From: Enterococcus ratti
Lineage (GTDB): Bacteria > Bacillota > Bacilli > Lactobacillales > Enterococcaceae
Length of the DNA stretch: 64,000 bases
Direction of reading: 5' to 3'
NCBI RefSeq assembly: GCF_001886195.1
Contig: NZ_JXLB01000005.1
Location: 1 to 64,000, forward strand
Both the position numbers and the translations under genes were made by a program. The notes under the pieces are model-generated. The model saw nothing but the letters and a program-made list of their open reading frames with translations, was not told the origin of the DNA and did not search any database. Positions 1 to 11,460 of the stretch are shown here, one piece after another. Positions within the stretch are counted from its first letter, which is position 1; each line of letters starts with the position of its first letter.

Positions 1-206
1 AACGTTTCGATTACTTTTGAATAAACGCCAGTTGACTCAAACACAATACTTGGCGTTTCAGGCAAAGCCAAAATTTCTTGCAGTAAAGTGCTAAACCCTG
101 ATTTTGTATGAAGAATCTCTCCCTCAAAAAGGCAAAGATCATCCAAGCACTTTGTAACTTTTCCCATAGAAACATCTAACACAAGTACATAAGCCATTCT
201 TTTCAT
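1..206 (-). CDS. IS110-family transposase, N-terminal fragment cut by window edge
   Basis: Reverse-strand translation from the ATG at 206 gives a protein beginning MKRMAYVLVLDVSMGK and later FESTGVYSK, still open at position 1. This is the start of an IS110/IS1111-type transposase, whose N-terminal half carries a RuvC-like DEDD nuclease; the first acidic residue is the D of VLDVS. A second ATG at 197 is an alternative start. The rest of the gene lies outside the window, so intactness cannot be judged. Confidence 0.8.
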   Translation of the reverse strand, partial: MKRMAYVLVLDVSMGKVTKCLDDLCLFEGEILHTKSGFSTLLQEILALPETPSIVFESTGVYSKVIET

Positions 207-407
207 CTTCTTTCTTTTTGTCTGAAAGGTTCTTCACTGTTTCATTTCGTCCCTAATTTCCTAAACACGAGCTTAAAGCCCCAACATACTTAAACCAGTT
301 TTTAAAATGACAGTGAAGGAGACCGTTTTTTTGTAGGAACTCAAGATCCATGAGGCCATGGTCGATCTTCCTTTCACTTCCTAACTATAAACCTAAAAAC
401 GGAAAAT
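207..407. other. Noncoding flank of the IS110-type element
   Basis: No open reading frame of note. The stretch lies just upstream of the transposase start and probably holds the element's end and its promoter. IS110-type elements usually lack clear terminal inverted repeats, and I could not place the exact boundary. Confidence 0.4.
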
Positions 408-443
408 AGAGGGTAAAGTCATCTGTCGATGACTTTACCCTCT
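408..443 (-). terminator. Terminator downstream of the M20 deacylase gene
   Basis: A perfect 16-bp inverted repeat (408-423 with 428-443) has a 4-base loop. Read on the minus strand it is followed by a T-rich tail, which fits termination of the leftward deacylase gene ending at 508. Confidence 0.7.
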
Positions 444-507
444 AATCTTAGCATGTTTTAAGTGCCGTTTATACTAAAAATAAAATATCTCCATTTGCGC
501 CTACCTT

Positions 508-1647
508 TTAGGCTAGATAAGACAAAATAATCGCTTGATATTTTTCTATCATATCTAAATAATTATCAATTTCTACATACTCGTCTATTTGATGAGGAAG
601 CGTAGCAACACCCGGTCCGAATACAATAAAATCAAATTCATTTGCTGCTTTTACAAATTCAGCTGCATCTGTTGTTCCCGCTGCTCCTACTAAAGGCAGA
701 GGACGCTTAAATTGTTCTTGAATGCAGTCGATTAAAGAAGATGCTGGATTTGCTTTCACAGGAATTTTATTGTAATCGATCGTTAATTCTAAACGGTATT
801 CCGTCTCTTCATTTAACTCATCAATCAATTTTTGTAATAAAGCAATAACCTGATCATTAGGAAATTCTGGAATTGAACGAATATTTCCTTGAAGCTTTGC
901 TTGACTAGGAATACTATTCACCTGATTGCCACCACTAATTACTGTAACATTATGAATTGTTTTTCCTAAAATAGGATTTTTGTACGTTTCAGCAATTTGT
1001 GTCATTCGCATATTCGCCTTTGTAATAAATTCATTTAAATGATTGATCGCATTGTATCCCTCTTGCGGCATCGAACTATGTGCTTCTTTTCCTTTTGAAA
1101 CCACTGTATAATTGATTGAACCCATATGAGTATACATTAAGTTATAGTTGGTGGGTTCACCAATAATTAGCCCGTCTAAATCATTCGCATAGCCTTTTCT
1201 TGTTAACTGTTCACTACCAAGTTCACCGATTTCTTCTCCTACAGTAGCTAATAATTTAATTGTTCCATTAAATTTTTTTTCCGCTTCTTTTAATTCGATC
1301 ATGGCAATAACCATCGCCGCCAATCCACTTTTCATGTCTGTAGTGCCGCGTCCATACAAACGATTTCCTTTTATTTCTGCTGAAAAAGGTTTACAAGACC
1401 ACATACTTTCATCCCCTGCTGCTACTACATCCATATGACCGGATAAACCTAATACTTTTCCCTCATTTCCCTTTTTATAGCTAGCAACTAAATTATCTCG
1501 CCCATTCGCATAAGAAATAAGTTTTCCTTCAATTCCATAGCTTTCTAATAAATTCTTTAAATATACAGCTACTTCTCCTTCGTTGTCATTCACTGATTTA
1601 ATTCGAACAATATCCTGTAAAATAGCAATTTTTTCTTCTTTTTTCAT
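508..1647 (-). CDS. M20 family metallopeptidase, ArgE/DapE-type deacylase
   Basis: Predicted 379-residue cytosolic zinc amidohydrolase that removes acyl groups from amino acids or small peptides; the real substrate is unknown. Visible are the GHMDVV metal motif (H about 71, D about 73), GRGTTDMKSG with the bridging Asp near 104, the catalytic pair EE near 138, and a GAAGTTDA motif near the C-terminus. The open frame extends upstream to a TTG at 1743, but the ATG at 1647 has GGAG about 10 bases ahead and starts where family members start. The gene lies 96 bp after the esterase at 1744-2775 and is probably co-transcribed with it. Confidence 0.85.
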   Translation of the reverse strand: MKKEEKIAILQDIVRIKSVNDNEGEVAVYLKNLLESYGIEGKLISYANGRDNLVASYKKGNEGKVLGLSGHMDVVAAGDESMWSCKPFSAEIKGNRLYGRGTTDMKSGLAAMVIAMIELKEAEKKFNGTIKLLATVGEEIGELGSEQLTRKGYANDLDGLIIGEPTNYNLMYTHMGSINYTVVSKGKEAHSSMPQEGYNAINHLNEFITKANMRMTQIAETYKNPILGKTIHNVTVISGGNQVNSIPSQAKLQGNIRSIPEFPNDQVIALLQKLIDELNEETEYRLELTIDYNKIPVKANPASSLIDCIQEQFKRPLPLVGAAGTTDAAEFVKAANEFDFIVFGPGVATLPHQIDEYVEIDNYLDMIEKYQAIILSYLA

Positions 1648-1743
1648 GACATTATTACTCCGATCCTTTTTTATCTCATCATACGCCACATCCTTTTTAA
1701 TCACAACAATTTTTCTATTACCTTTCCAGTTTTTACGAATCAA

Positions 1744-2775
1744 TCATCTTTTCATCTGTGAATGATTTTTCATCGCTTCTTTAATAAACGATAAAGTTTG
1801 TTCATAACATTTTTTTGATTCTGGCAAGGCATAATCAAATTGGTATTCATGATTGATTTCTTTTTTGCTACTTTTAAAAAATAATCCTTCTACTGGTACA
1901 TTCAGTTTTTTTAACTTACTTTCTAAGGCAATTCCTTGTTCTTGAAAAGAATATACATTTCCGTCTGTAATATATGTTGGTGGAAAGTCTTTAGTGACAT
2001 GGTCGACTAAACTTGCCTGAAATAAACGTGCGTCATTTTTCCAATCTTTTTGTCCTAATAAAGACCAAGCTACCGTTTTGACAAAAAATCGCATCAATCG
2101 ATTATCAGTCTGCTGATTTGCCACTTGTTGCAAATCAACTGGACCACAATAAGAAATCGCCCCTTTAATGTTTTCTTTCTGTAAGAGTCGTTTCATGTTC
2201 ATCGCTTTTGCATAACTTTTATTGGTTTGAATAGTCACATATTGTAAAGCAATCTGAGCTCCGGCACTATCTCCACCAAAGATAATCGTTGATAAATCCA
2301 ATGAGTTTCGTTTGTCTTTTTTCAACTGTTGAACAAGTTCATTAACTTGAATCACTTGATCCGGATATTGAGAGCTTGGAGCTGGTTCATAATTCATTGC
2401 TACTACCGCTACCTGTGCATCCGCAGATAATTTTGTTGCAAATTCTTGCACGCCAATTTTATCCCCGCTTACATACCCTCCGCCATGAACCCAAATAACT
2501 ACGGGGACAGCTTGCTCACTCTTTTTTGGATAATAGATATCGTAATTATTCTTCTTATATTTAGATGGATATCCAACATCTGCTATTATATTTGTTGCTT
2601 TCTTAGCTTTAAAATAATTTTTATTATCTGTAATGGTTACTGTGTCACTAAACAGATGTCCAATGACATAAGCCCCCGGTCTTGGTGAAACCTGAAATGC
2701 TAGCACGATTAATAAAATGATACTAATCATTAAAATACCTAACCATTTTAATCCTTTAAAAATTTTAACTTTCAT
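1744..2775 (-). CDS. Membrane-anchored alpha/beta hydrolase (HSL-type esterase)
   Basis: 343 residues. One N-terminal hydrophobic segment (about residues 10-28) should anchor the enzyme in the membrane with the catalytic domain outside. The oxyanion motif HGGGYVSGDK and nucleophile motif GGDSAGAQ mark a hormone-sensitive-lipase-like carboxylesterase; NHEYQFD near the C-terminus carries the likely catalytic His. It is a paralogue of the protein at 18870-19871, with the same anchor, the same motifs and the same NHEYQFD ending. The substrate is unknown. Confidence 0.8.
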   Translation of the reverse strand: MKVKIFKGLKWLGILMISIILLIVLAFQVSPRPGAYVIGHLFSDTVTITDNKNYFKAKKATNIIADVGYPSKYKKNNYDIYYPKKSEQAVPVVIWVHGGGYVSGDKIGVQEFATKLSADAQVAVVAMNYEPAPSSQYPDQVIQVNELVQQLKKDKRNSLDLSTIIFGGDSAGAQIALQYVTIQTNKSYAKAMNMKRLLQKENIKGAISYCGPVDLQQVANQQTDNRLMRFFVKTVAWSLLGQKDWKNDARLFQASLVDHVTKDFPPTYITDGNVYSFQEQGIALESKLKKLNVPVEGLFFKSSKKEINHEYQFDYALPESKKCYEQTLSFIKEAMKNHSQMKR

Positions 2776-2906
2776 CCATTTTCCTCATCATCTGTTTTCT
2801 TTATTTCTTGATAACATCTTAACAAGAAATAAAATTTTTGTAAAACTGATAAAATAGCAAAAAGATAAAAGCATTCTTCCCTAAATAATTTTTATTGCAT
2901 AAAAAA

Positions 2907-2945
2907 ATGCCCCTTTGATGTTATTAATTAACATCAAAGAAGCAT
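2907..2945 (-). terminator. Terminator of the glycolytic operon, after eno
   Basis: Inverted repeat around the TTTGATGTTA / TAACATCAAA core with flanking ATGC / GCAT pairs. On the minus strand it is followed by seven T residues. It lies about 95 bp beyond the eno stop. Confidence 0.8.
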
Positions 2946-3039
2946 TCTTTACATTTTTTAGAAACAGACGAGCAAAATATTTTTTCACCACATTTACCAT
3001 TTTTGATGAATTGATAGCCCTACTTTTACAGTCTCTAAA

Positions 3040-4368
<1,329 letters not shown>

Positions 4369-4453
4369 CTAAGGGATTTCCCTCATATACGATTTTAGTT
4401 AATTTTTTGCATTAGTGCAAACATTTCTTAGATTTTTCGTAAATTTTCACGAA

Positions 4454-5221
<768 letters not shown>

Positions 5222-5232
5222 TTATTCACAAT

Positions 5233-5260
5233 GAAAGAGGAACACTAATGTTCTTCTTTC
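5233..5260 (-). other. RNA hairpin upstream of tpiA
   Basis: The inverted repeat GAAAGARGAACA / TGTTCNTCTTTC has a 4-base loop just ahead of the tpiA ribosome site. There is no T-run after it on either strand, so it is more likely an mRNA processing or stability element than a terminator. Confidence 0.4.
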
Positions 5261-5335
5261 TATCCGTTTTATTTATCCATTGATCATTAACTCTGAGTAT
5301 AGAAACTTCTGCGCTTACTCGTTGCAATGTATCAA

Positions 5336-6526
5336 TTATTTGTCATTAATTGCGGCTAATCCCGGTAATTCTTTTCCTTCTAGTAATTCTAAGCTTGCAC
5401 CACCGCCTGTTGAAATGTGAGTGAATTTATCTGCAAAGCCTAGTTGTTCGGCTGCTGCTGCCGAGTCACCACCACCAATGATGGTTGTTGCTCCCTCAAG
5501 GTTAGCAATTGCTTCACAAACGCCAATCGTTCCTTTAGCAAAGTTACTCATTTCAAAGACACCCATCGGACCATTCCATACAACAGTTTTTGCTCCTTGC
5601 AATGTATCGGCAAACAATTTCACTGATGCAGGACCAATGTCTAATGCCATCAAGTTGTCAGGAATATCTCCTTCCACCACTTGTGTTTCAACATCATTTG
5701 AAAACTCTGTTGCGCAAACATTATCAATTGGCAATACTAATTTTTCACCAGCTTTTTCGATCAGTTCTTTTGCTAATTCAACTTTATCAGTTTCTACTAA
5801 AGACTTACCGATCTTGATGCCTTTTGCTTCGTAGAATGTATAAGTCATTCCGCCGCCAATCAAGATTTTGTCAGCTTTAGGAATTAAGTTTTCAATGACA
5901 CCGATTTTATCAGAAACTTTAGCACCACCTAAAATTGCGATCATCGGACGTTTTGGTTCTTCCACTGCTTCACCGATAAATTTGATTTCTTTTTCCATTA
6001 AAAATCCTGCCACTGTTGGAATCCCCGTGGAAGCAATCCCTACATTAGAAGCATGTGCGCGATGAGCTGTACCAAATGCGTCATTTACAAATACATCTCC
6101 CAATGAAGCCCAGTATTTTCCTAAGCCTGCGTCATTTTTACTTTCTTTTTTGCCGTCAACATCTTCAAAACGAGTGTTCTCAAAGACAACCACATCACCA
6201 TCTTTCATATTGTTGATAGCTTCTTCTAATGCAACACCACGAGTTTCAGGAACAAAAGTAACTTCTTTGCCTAGCAATTCACCTAAGCGTTTTGCCACAG
6301 GTGCTAAAGATTTACCGGCTTTATCCTCTTCTGTTTTTACACGTCCTAGATGAGAAAAAAGAATGGCTTTTCCGCCTTGTTCAATCACATAGTTAATCGT
6401 TGGTAATGCCGCTTTGATACGTGTATCATCAGTAATCACTCCATCTTTTAAAGGAACGTTAAAGTCAACACGGACAAGAACTTTTTTATCTTTTAAATCA
6501 ATATCTTTCACTGTTTTCTTAGCCAT
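5336..6526 (-). CDS. pgk: Phosphoglycerate kinase
   Basis: 396 residues. It makes ATP from 1,3-bisphosphoglycerate and [17 protein letters not shown] is the N-terminal substrate-binding signature; [31 protein letters not shown] and the C-terminal [13 protein letters not shown] nucleotide-binding stretch are all present. The gene lies between gap and tpiA, with a terminator-like hairpin separating it from gap. Confidence 0.98.
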   Translation of the reverse strand: MAKKTVKDIDLKDKKVLVRVDFNVPLKDGVITDDTRIKAALPTINYVIEQGGKAILFSHLGRVKTEEDKAGKSLAPVAKRLGELLGKEVTFVPETRGVALEEAINNMKDGDVVVFENTRFEDVDGKKESKNDAGLGKYWASLGDVFVNDAFGTAHRAHASNVGIASTGIPTVAGFLMEKEIKFIGEAVEEPKRPMIAILGGAKVSDKIGVIENLIPKADKILIGGGMTYTFYEAKGIKIGKSLVETDKVELAKELIEKAGEKLVLPIDNVCATEFSNDVETQVVEGDIPDNLMALDIGPASVKLFADTLQGAKTVVWNGPMGVFEMSNFAKGTIGVCEAIANLEGATTIIGGGDSAAAAEQLGFADKFTHISTGGGASLELLEGKELPGLAAINDK

Positions 6527-6550
6527 TTTATTGCCTCCTAAAGAAACTTA

Positions 6551-6593
6551 TTATCAAAAAAAGCGGAAAGAAGCGCGATTGCTTCCCCGCTTT
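6551..6593 (-). terminator. Terminator-like hairpin between gap and pgk
   Basis: On the minus strand a GC-rich stem of the form AAAGCGG-GAAGC / GCTTC-CCGCTTT runs straight into seven T residues. It sits inside the glycolytic operon, so it probably ends a fraction of transcripts after gap and lowers pgk-tpiA-eno levels. Confidence 0.65.
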
Positions 6594-6636
6594 TAAGTTT
6601 ACAAAGTTAGAAATTACATTTGTACGTTTGTCTATC

Positions 6637-7638
6637 TTATAAGTTAGCGAAGTATTCTAAAGTACGTACTAATTGTGCAGTGTAAGACATTTCGTTGTCA
6701 TACCAAGCAACAGTTTTTACCAATTGTTTGTCGCCAACAGTCATTACTTTAGTTTGTGTAGCATCAAATAATGAACCATAAGTCATACCAACAATATCAG
6801 AAGACACAATATCATCTGTGTTGTATCCATAAGATTCATTTGATGCTTCTTTCATTGCTGCGTTGACTTCATCAACAGTTACTTCTTTTTCAAGAACTGT
6901 AACTAATTCAGTTAATGAGCCTGTTGGTACAGGAACACGTTGAGCCGCTCCATCTAATTTACCGTTTAATTCAGGAATAACTAAACCGATTGCTTTAGCA
7001 GCACCTGTTGAGTTAGGAACAATGTTTGCAGCAGCAGCACGCGCACGACGGAAGTCACCTTTAGGATGTGGTCCGTCTAATGTCATTTGATCACCTGTGT
7101 AAGCGTGGATAGTCGTCATTAAGCCTTCCACAACACCAAATTTGTCGTTCAATGTTTTAGCCATAGGTGCTAGACAGTTTGTTGTACATGATGCACCTGA
7201 AATAACTGTTTCTTTACCAGTTAGCGTTTCATGGTTTGTGTTATAAACGATTGTTGGCACGTCATTTCCGCCAGGAGCTGAAATAACTACACGTTTTGCA
7301 CCAGCCGTTAAATGTTTTTCAGCAGCTGATTTTGAAGTGAAGAAACCAGTACATTCTAAAACGATATCTACACCTAATTCACCCCAAGGCAATTCTTCAG
7401 GATTACGGTTAGCTAAAACTTTCACTTCTTTGCCATTCACGTTGAACGAACCTTCGTGAACTTCAACTGTTCCGTTGAAACGTCCTTGTGTTGTGTCATA
7501 TTTTAACAAGTGTGCTAACATTTTAGCATCTGTTAAGTCGTTGATTGCTACTACTTCAATTCCATCTACGTCTTGGATACGGCGGAATGCTAGGCGTCCG
7601 ATACGTCCAAAACCATTAATACCTACTTTAACTGTCAT
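6637..7638 (-). CDS. gap: Glyceraldehyde-3-phosphate dehydrogenase, NAD-dependent
   Basis: 333 residues. It oxidatively phosphorylates glyceraldehyde 3-phosphate. The N-terminal [16 protein letters not shown] is the NAD-binding Rossmann loop, [15 protein letters not shown] holds the catalytic Cys, and WYDNEMSYT closes the C-terminal region. An AAGGAGG ribosome site precedes the ATG. It lies 41 bp downstream of the repressor gene cggR, the usual arrangement in Firmicutes. Confidence 0.98.
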   Translation of the reverse strand: MTVKVGINGFGRIGRLAFRRIQDVDGIEVVAINDLTDAKMLAHLLKYDTTQGRFNGTVEVHEGSFNVNGKEVKVLANRNPEELPWGELGVDIVLECTGFFTSKSAAEKHLTAGAKRVVISAPGGNDVPTIVYNTNHETLTGKETVISGASCTTNCLAPMAKTLNDKFGVVEGLMTTIHAYTGDQMTLDGPHPKGDFRRARAAAANIVPNSTGAAKAIGLVIPELNGKLDGAAQRVPVPTGSLTELVTVLEKEVTVDEVNAAMKEASNESYGYNTDDIVSSDIVGMTYGSLFDATQTKVMTVGDKQLVKTVAWYDNEMSYTAQLVRTLEYFANL

Positions 7639-7679
7639 TTAAGATTTCCTCCTTATTGAAAATCAAAAAAATATTTATT

Positions 7680-8717
7680 TTAAAGGGATACCCCTTTTAA
7701 AATCTCTTTTGCTGCGGCTTCATCAGTAATTAGCCACGTTTGTTTTGGTGCATTCTTCATATAAGCGCGAATAGCTTTTGCTTTGACCTTCCCTCCAGCA
7801 ATTGCAAGAATAATAGGAATATTTGCTAAGCCTTTTAATTCTATGCCAATTCGAGGAACTTTATAAACGACTTCTCCATTTTCATTAAAGAAATAACCAA
7901 AAGATTCTGCTACTGCATTCGCCTGTTTCAACATGACTAATTCTTCTTCAGTCATTTTTCTTCGTGCCGCCATGTGAAGTGCACGTCCAATACTATGAAT
8001 AACACAATTCGCCTGACTAATCAAGTTTAAAACCTCTTGAATCGACGGCTCATTAAGTAAAGAATTGTACGTAGCTAAACTCAATTGCTCTGGAACATAC
8101 AATGCACGATGTTTTCCATTTGCTTTTGCAGCCATTCTAGCACTAATAGAATTTGCTTGAACAGTCACTGCTTCACCAATTCCTCCGCGAGCAGGTACAA
8201 ACAAATTATGTCGCTGCTTGTTTTCCAAATTCGTCAACTGTTCAGCAACAACAGCCATTGTCGTCCCCCCCATTACAGCAATAATATTATTACCTTCTGG
8301 AAGTAGTAAATCCAATGCTTCAGTCAATGCTTCACCGAAAGCATCCGCTACTTTAGACTGTTCCTCACTATTTCCTGACACTACGATACAACGTTGATTC
8401 CCAAAATAATCAGCCAGTTTTTTTTCCGTCTGACGTCTTCCTAAAAACTGATCCATAAGACTTTCCAGATTCTGATAAGCCTCTTTGCCTTTTGGGGTCA
8501 AAGTCATGCCACTTTTAGAAGTATTGATTAACTCTAACTGCTTCAATAAATTTGTTTCTGTTCGTAATACGCGTTCTGTGATCCCCATGCTTTCTGACAA
8601 ACAACGTCGACCGATTGGCTGCATCCAATAAATATTACGTAAAATTTTATAGCGTTTCTGTAAAACATTAATAATATCTGGTGCAACAGTTTCAATCATT
8701 TTTAATTCATCTAGCAT
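7680..8717 (-). CDS. cggR: Central glycolytic genes regulator (SorC family)
   Basis: 345 residues from the chosen start. CggR represses the gap operon; in the known systems fructose 1,6-bisphosphate relieves repression. The N-terminal part (about 1-90) is the DNA-binding helix-turn-helix region with QRYKILRNIYW and GITERVLRTE; the rest is the sugar-phosphate-binding domain with VMGGTTMA and PARGGIGE. The frame can be extended to 8804, but the ATG at 8717 has AAGGAG 8 bases ahead, and the longer version would cover the operator at 8732-8750. Confidence 0.93.
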   Translation of the reverse strand: MLDELKMIETVAPDIINVLQKRYKILRNIYWMQPIGRRCLSESMGITERVLRTETNLLKQLELINTSKSGMTLTPKGKEAYQNLESLMDQFLGRRQTEKKLADYFGNQRCIVVSGNSEEQSKVADAFGEALTEALDLLLPEGNNIIAVMGGTTMAVVAEQLTNLENKQRHNLFVPARGGIGEAVTVQANSISARMAAKANGKHRALYVPEQLSLATYNSLLNEPSIQEVLNLISQANCVIHSIGRALHMAARRKMTEEELVMLKQANAVAESFGYFFNENGEVVYKVPRIGIELKGLANIPIILAIAGGKVKAKAIRAYMKNAPKQTWLITDEAAAKEILKGVSL

Positions 8718-8731
8718 AGCGATCTCCTTAG

Positions 8732-8750
8732 TTGGACAATATTTGTCCAA
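8732..8750. promoter_or_regulatory. CggR operator
   Basis: TTGGACAA-TAT-TTGTCCAA is an 8-bp inverted repeat with a 3-base centre, lying just upstream of the cggR ribosome site. It contains GGAC-N6-TGTCC, which matches the known CggR half-operator pattern. The position suggests autorepression of cggR-gap-pgk-tpiA-eno. A copy of its central 13 bases lies at 34042-34054. Confidence 0.75.
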
Positions 8751-8877
8751 TGTAGACTCAAAACGACCCATATACGATAAAAAAAAGAAAAATAATTTTT
8801 CCACATCTACAAAACAAATGAAAAGGAAAATTTCAACCTTACGTGTGTTAGTCTAACAGGTTTACTCATTTTTTTCA

Positions 8878-8917
8878 ATAAAAAAGACTGGAAAAAACTT
8901 CTCATTTTTCCCAGTGC
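8878..8917 (-). terminator. Terminator of rpoN
   Basis: Minus-strand stem CACTGGGAAAAA / TTTTTTCCAGTC followed by a T-run, ending about 10 bp beyond the rpoN stop at 8927. Confidence 0.75.
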
Positions 8918-8926
8918 CATTTTAAC

Positions 8927-10255
8927 TTATTTATCATAGCGTTTTCTTTTCGAGGAACTTGGAATTCCAAGCAAGTCTCGATACTTTGCAACGGTTCTTC
9001 TAGAAATAATTATTTCATCTTTTTTTAATAATTCCACTATTTTTTGATCTGAAAGAGGTTTACTTTTATCTTCTTGCTCTACCAATATCTGTATGTTCTT
9101 TTGTGCCATATCTGCCGATAATTCTGCTGCTTCTGCTCCATTTTTCTGAATCCTAGAGGTAAAGAATTTTTTAAGTTCAAAAACACCAAAATCCGTTTCT
9201 AAATATTTCCCATTGACTGCTCGACTAACTGTTGATTCGTGTACACCAATTTCTTTTGCGACTTCTTTTAAAGTTAAGGGTTTGATCGGTCTGTCTTTAT
9301 TTGTAAAAAAAGCTTGCTGATGGGAAACAACGACTTGTGTAACACGTAAAATCGTGTCTCCTCGTTGTAAAATAGTTTTTTTCAACCAATCAAATTCTTG
9401 TTTTCGTTCTTTTAAGTATGCTTGTGTTTCTTTATCGGCTTTTTTTTGCATCTGATTAAAATAGTTTTCTTGAAAACGAACATCAGGCTGATTTCTTCGT
9501 TTGGATATGACACGAACGTTTCTTTCACGATCGACAATCACCTTTACATCTGGAACAATATAGGCTTCATTACTGCGTTCAAAAATGCGGCCGGGACTAG
9601 GACTCAACGTCTGGACGTAATCAAATACTCTTTGAACCTCACTTAATTCAATGGAAAAATGTTGAGCAATTTCTTTCCATTTGCGTTCAACTAGCCAATC
9701 AAAGCACTCTTCTAAAATAATGTAGGCTAGCTCTGGCGCAAAATCATCTCTTTCTATTTGCAACAATAAACATTCTTGTAAGCTTCTTGCGCCAACACCA
9801 GCCGGTTCTAGTTGTTGAATCAATGTTAAAGCATCTAAAATCTCAATCGAAGTCGCTTGTGTATTTTCTTGTGCTTGTTTCAAGTCAATCGTTAAAAATC
9901 CATTTAAATCGATATATTCCACTAAATAAAGAACTAATTTACGCAAAAAAGTATCCCGATAGTTCAAGTGAATCTGCTTGATCAAGGATTCAAATAATGA
10001 ATGACTGGTATCTGGAATTTGATTTAAGTAATTTGTTTCTTCATTTTCATTTGATGTCTTGGTCTTTTGGACATCCGATTGCCACTCAGGTTCTACAACT
10101 TCTACCAAGGGATTTTCTAGTGCTTGACTTTCAACAAATGCCAGCAACTCTTCACTATTATATTGTAAAATTTGAATGGACTGTTGCAGATGTTGTGTCA
10201 TGGCTAATTTTTGTGCTTGCTGTTGTTTTTGTGAAAAATTTTGTTGAAATTTCAT
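8927..10255 (-). CDS. rpoN: RNA polymerase factor sigma-54
   Basis: About 442 residues. Sigma-54 recognises -24/-12 promoters and needs an AAA+ activator; in enterococci it mainly serves PTS sugar operons. Region I is the Gln-rich N-terminus (LAMTQHLQQSIQILQ), the core-binding domain follows, and the C-terminal RpoN box reads as SRRTVAKYRDLLGIPSS. The helix-turn-helix VAKEIGVHESTVSRAVNGKY lies near residue 320. The frame opens at 10267, but that ATG is too close to AAGGGG; the ATG at 10255 (MKFQQNFSQ) fits better. Confidence 0.95.
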   Translation of the reverse strand: MKFQQNFSQKQQQAQKLAMTQHLQQSIQILQYNSEELLAFVESQALENPLVEVVEPEWQSDVQKTKTSNENEETNYLNQIPDTSHSLFESLIKQIHLNYRDTFLRKLVLYLVEYIDLNGFLTIDLKQAQENTQATSIEILDALTLIQQLEPAGVGARSLQECLLLQIERDDFAPELAYIILEECFDWLVERKWKEIAQHFSIELSEVQRVFDYVQTLSPSPGRIFERSNEAYIVPDVKVIVDRERNVRVISKRRNQPDVRFQENYFNQMQKKADKETQAYLKERKQEFDWLKKTILQRGDTILRVTQVVVSHQQAFFTNKDRPIKPLTLKEVAKEIGVHESTVSRAVNGKYLETDFGVFELKKFFTSRIQKNGAEAAELSADMAQKNIQILVEQEDKSKPLSDQKIVELLKKDEIIISRRTVAKYRDLLGIPSSSKRKRYDK

Positions 10256-10272
10256 TTTTTTGCCCATTCCCC

Positions 10273-10301
10273 TTGTAATTTTTTTTAAGTTTCGTTACAA
10301 T
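10273..10301 (+). promoter_or_regulatory. Promoter of the tRNA-Arg gene
   Basis: TTGTAA (-35), a 17-base spacer and TACAAT (-10) lie just ahead of the tRNA, putting the start site about 7 bases before the mature 5' end. Confidence 0.65.
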
Positions 10302-10314
10302 TATTTCAGTGTTT

Positions 10315-10386
10315 GCGTCCTTAGTGTAGTGGATATCACGTAAGATTCCGGTTCTTAAGACGGGGGTTCGATTCCCTCAGGACGCG
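10315..10386 (+). tRNA. tRNA-Arg (anticodon CCG)
   Basis: Cloverleaf read directly: acceptor stem GCGTCCT paired with AGGACGC, anticodon stem TAAGA/TCTTA enclosing the loop TTCCGGT (anticodon CCG, decoding CGG), and a T-arm with loop TTCGATT. No 3' CCA is encoded. It is on the plus strand, divergent from rpoN. Confidence 0.93.
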
Positions 10387-10440
10387 TTCATCGTTAGTTT
10401 AGCATATTTGAGCCTTTTTTGCTTAAAATTTTAGAGAATA

Positions 10441-10473
10441 AAGACTAGTCCTTTGTGAAAGCACTAGTTTTTT
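10441..10473 (+). terminator. Terminator of the tRNA-Arg gene
   Basis: Stem ACTAGT...ACTAGT with an inner CTTT-GTG-AAAG hairpin, followed by six T residues on the plus strand. Confidence 0.7.
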
Positions 10474-10816
10474 ATTTATCTATGCTCTATTTAAAGTTAA
10501 TCGCCAATGATTTTTCTCTTATCCTTTGACACCAACACAACATTTATACAACTTTTTTATGTTTCTTCTCAACCTTTTCATTTCACATACATTACATTTT
10601 AGTTAAATGAAAAAAGTCAATTCTATTCATCATAGGATTGACTTGTAAACTAAAATATCCTGATTTTTATTTCTTATCGTCATGACATCTTTTATGAAGA
10701 CTTTTGCCAGTCAAAACCAGTCAAAAATAAGAGAGAAAACTTTTTAATGTTCTCCAGCTATTTAAAGCAACTAGCAGTCCTTGTCATTCATTTATTTCTT
10801 GTTACGAATGACAAGC
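10474..10816. other. Intergenic region between tRNA-Arg and the bacteriocin operon
   Basis: No coding sequence seen. It contains the operon terminator at 10609-10644, a short direct repeat of CCAGTCAAAA near 10706-10726, and a 10-bp inverted repeat (CTTGTCATTC / GAATGACAAG, 10780-10815) immediately after the ABC ATPase stop that has no T-run. Confidence 0.5.
10609..10644 (-). terminator. Terminator of the lactococcin 972-type operon
   Basis: A 13-bp stem with one G-T pair (10614-10626 with 10632-10644) and a 5-base loop. On the minus strand it is followed by six T residues. It lies about 170 bp beyond the ABC ATPase gene. Confidence 0.65.
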
Positions 10817-11458
10817 TTATCTATTTATAGTGGCTAAATTTAATGTATTTTTTGTAAAGTTTATCAATTTTTTATCATGTGTAACAAAAACAATTGTCAC
10901 TTGATGTTTAACATTCAATTTTCTTAAAATACTAAAAACCAATTCAGCATTTTTTTCATCAAGGTTTCCTGTAGGCTCATCTGCAAAAATATAAGTTGGT
11001 TTTTTTAAAATTAATCTTGCTAAAGCAACACGCTGCTGTTCTCCACCACTTAGTTCATAAACTTTTTTTTCCAAAATATCAACTAATCCTACTTCAGATA
11101 AACTATTTAACATGCATCTCTTTTTTTCCTTCTTATTCATCTTTTTTGTTTCCAATGCAATAAGCAAATTACTTGCAACACTTTCATCATTAATTAAACC
11201 AAAATTTTGAAAAATATAACCAATCTTCGTCTTTTGCAGTAAATGAACTTCTTTAGACTTAGGATTTTCAATTCCCTCAAAAATGATTTTTCCCCTATCA
11301 GGTTTTTCTAATAATCCTAAGAGATTTAATAAAGTCGTTTTTCCACTTCCACTTTCCCCATAAATACATAAAAAATCACCATCTTCAATCGTTAAGGATA
11401 ATTGACTAAAAATTTCATTTTTACCATAGGAAATACTTACGTTTCTTACCTCTATCAT
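10817..11458 (-). CDS. ABC transporter ATP-binding protein of bacteriocin operon
   Basis: 213 residues, the ATPase partner of the DUF1430 membrane protein encoded just upstream. Walker A is GESGSGKTT (about 37), the signature is [14 protein letters not shown] and Walker B is YIFADEPTGN. This is the LolD/MacB-like class that drives peptide export or self-protection. The frame is open to 11557 inside the upstream gene, but AAGGAG stands 8 bases before the ATG at 11458. In known lactococcin 972 loci this pair follows the precursor and is thought to give immunity or export; that role here is inferred from order. Confidence 0.88.
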   Translation of the reverse strand: MIEVRNVSISYGKNEIFSQLSLTIEDGDFLCIYGESGSGKTTLLNLLGLLEKPDRGKIIFEGIENPKSKEVHLLQKTKIGYIFQNFGLINDESVASNLLIALETKKMNKKEKKRCMLNSLSEVGLVDILEKKVYELSGGEQQRVALARLILKKPTYIFADEPTGNLDEKNAELVFSILRKLNVKHQVTIVFVTHDKKLINFTKNTLNLATINR

Positions 11459-11460
11459 TT

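Noticed and set aside
5421-5834. 137-codon plus-strand frame opposite pgk
   Set aside because: Shadow of the strongly conserved pgk gene on the minus strand.
10780-10815. 10-bp inverted repeat right after the bacteriocin ABC ATPase gene
   Set aside because: There is no T-run on either side; the better terminator is at 10609-10644.
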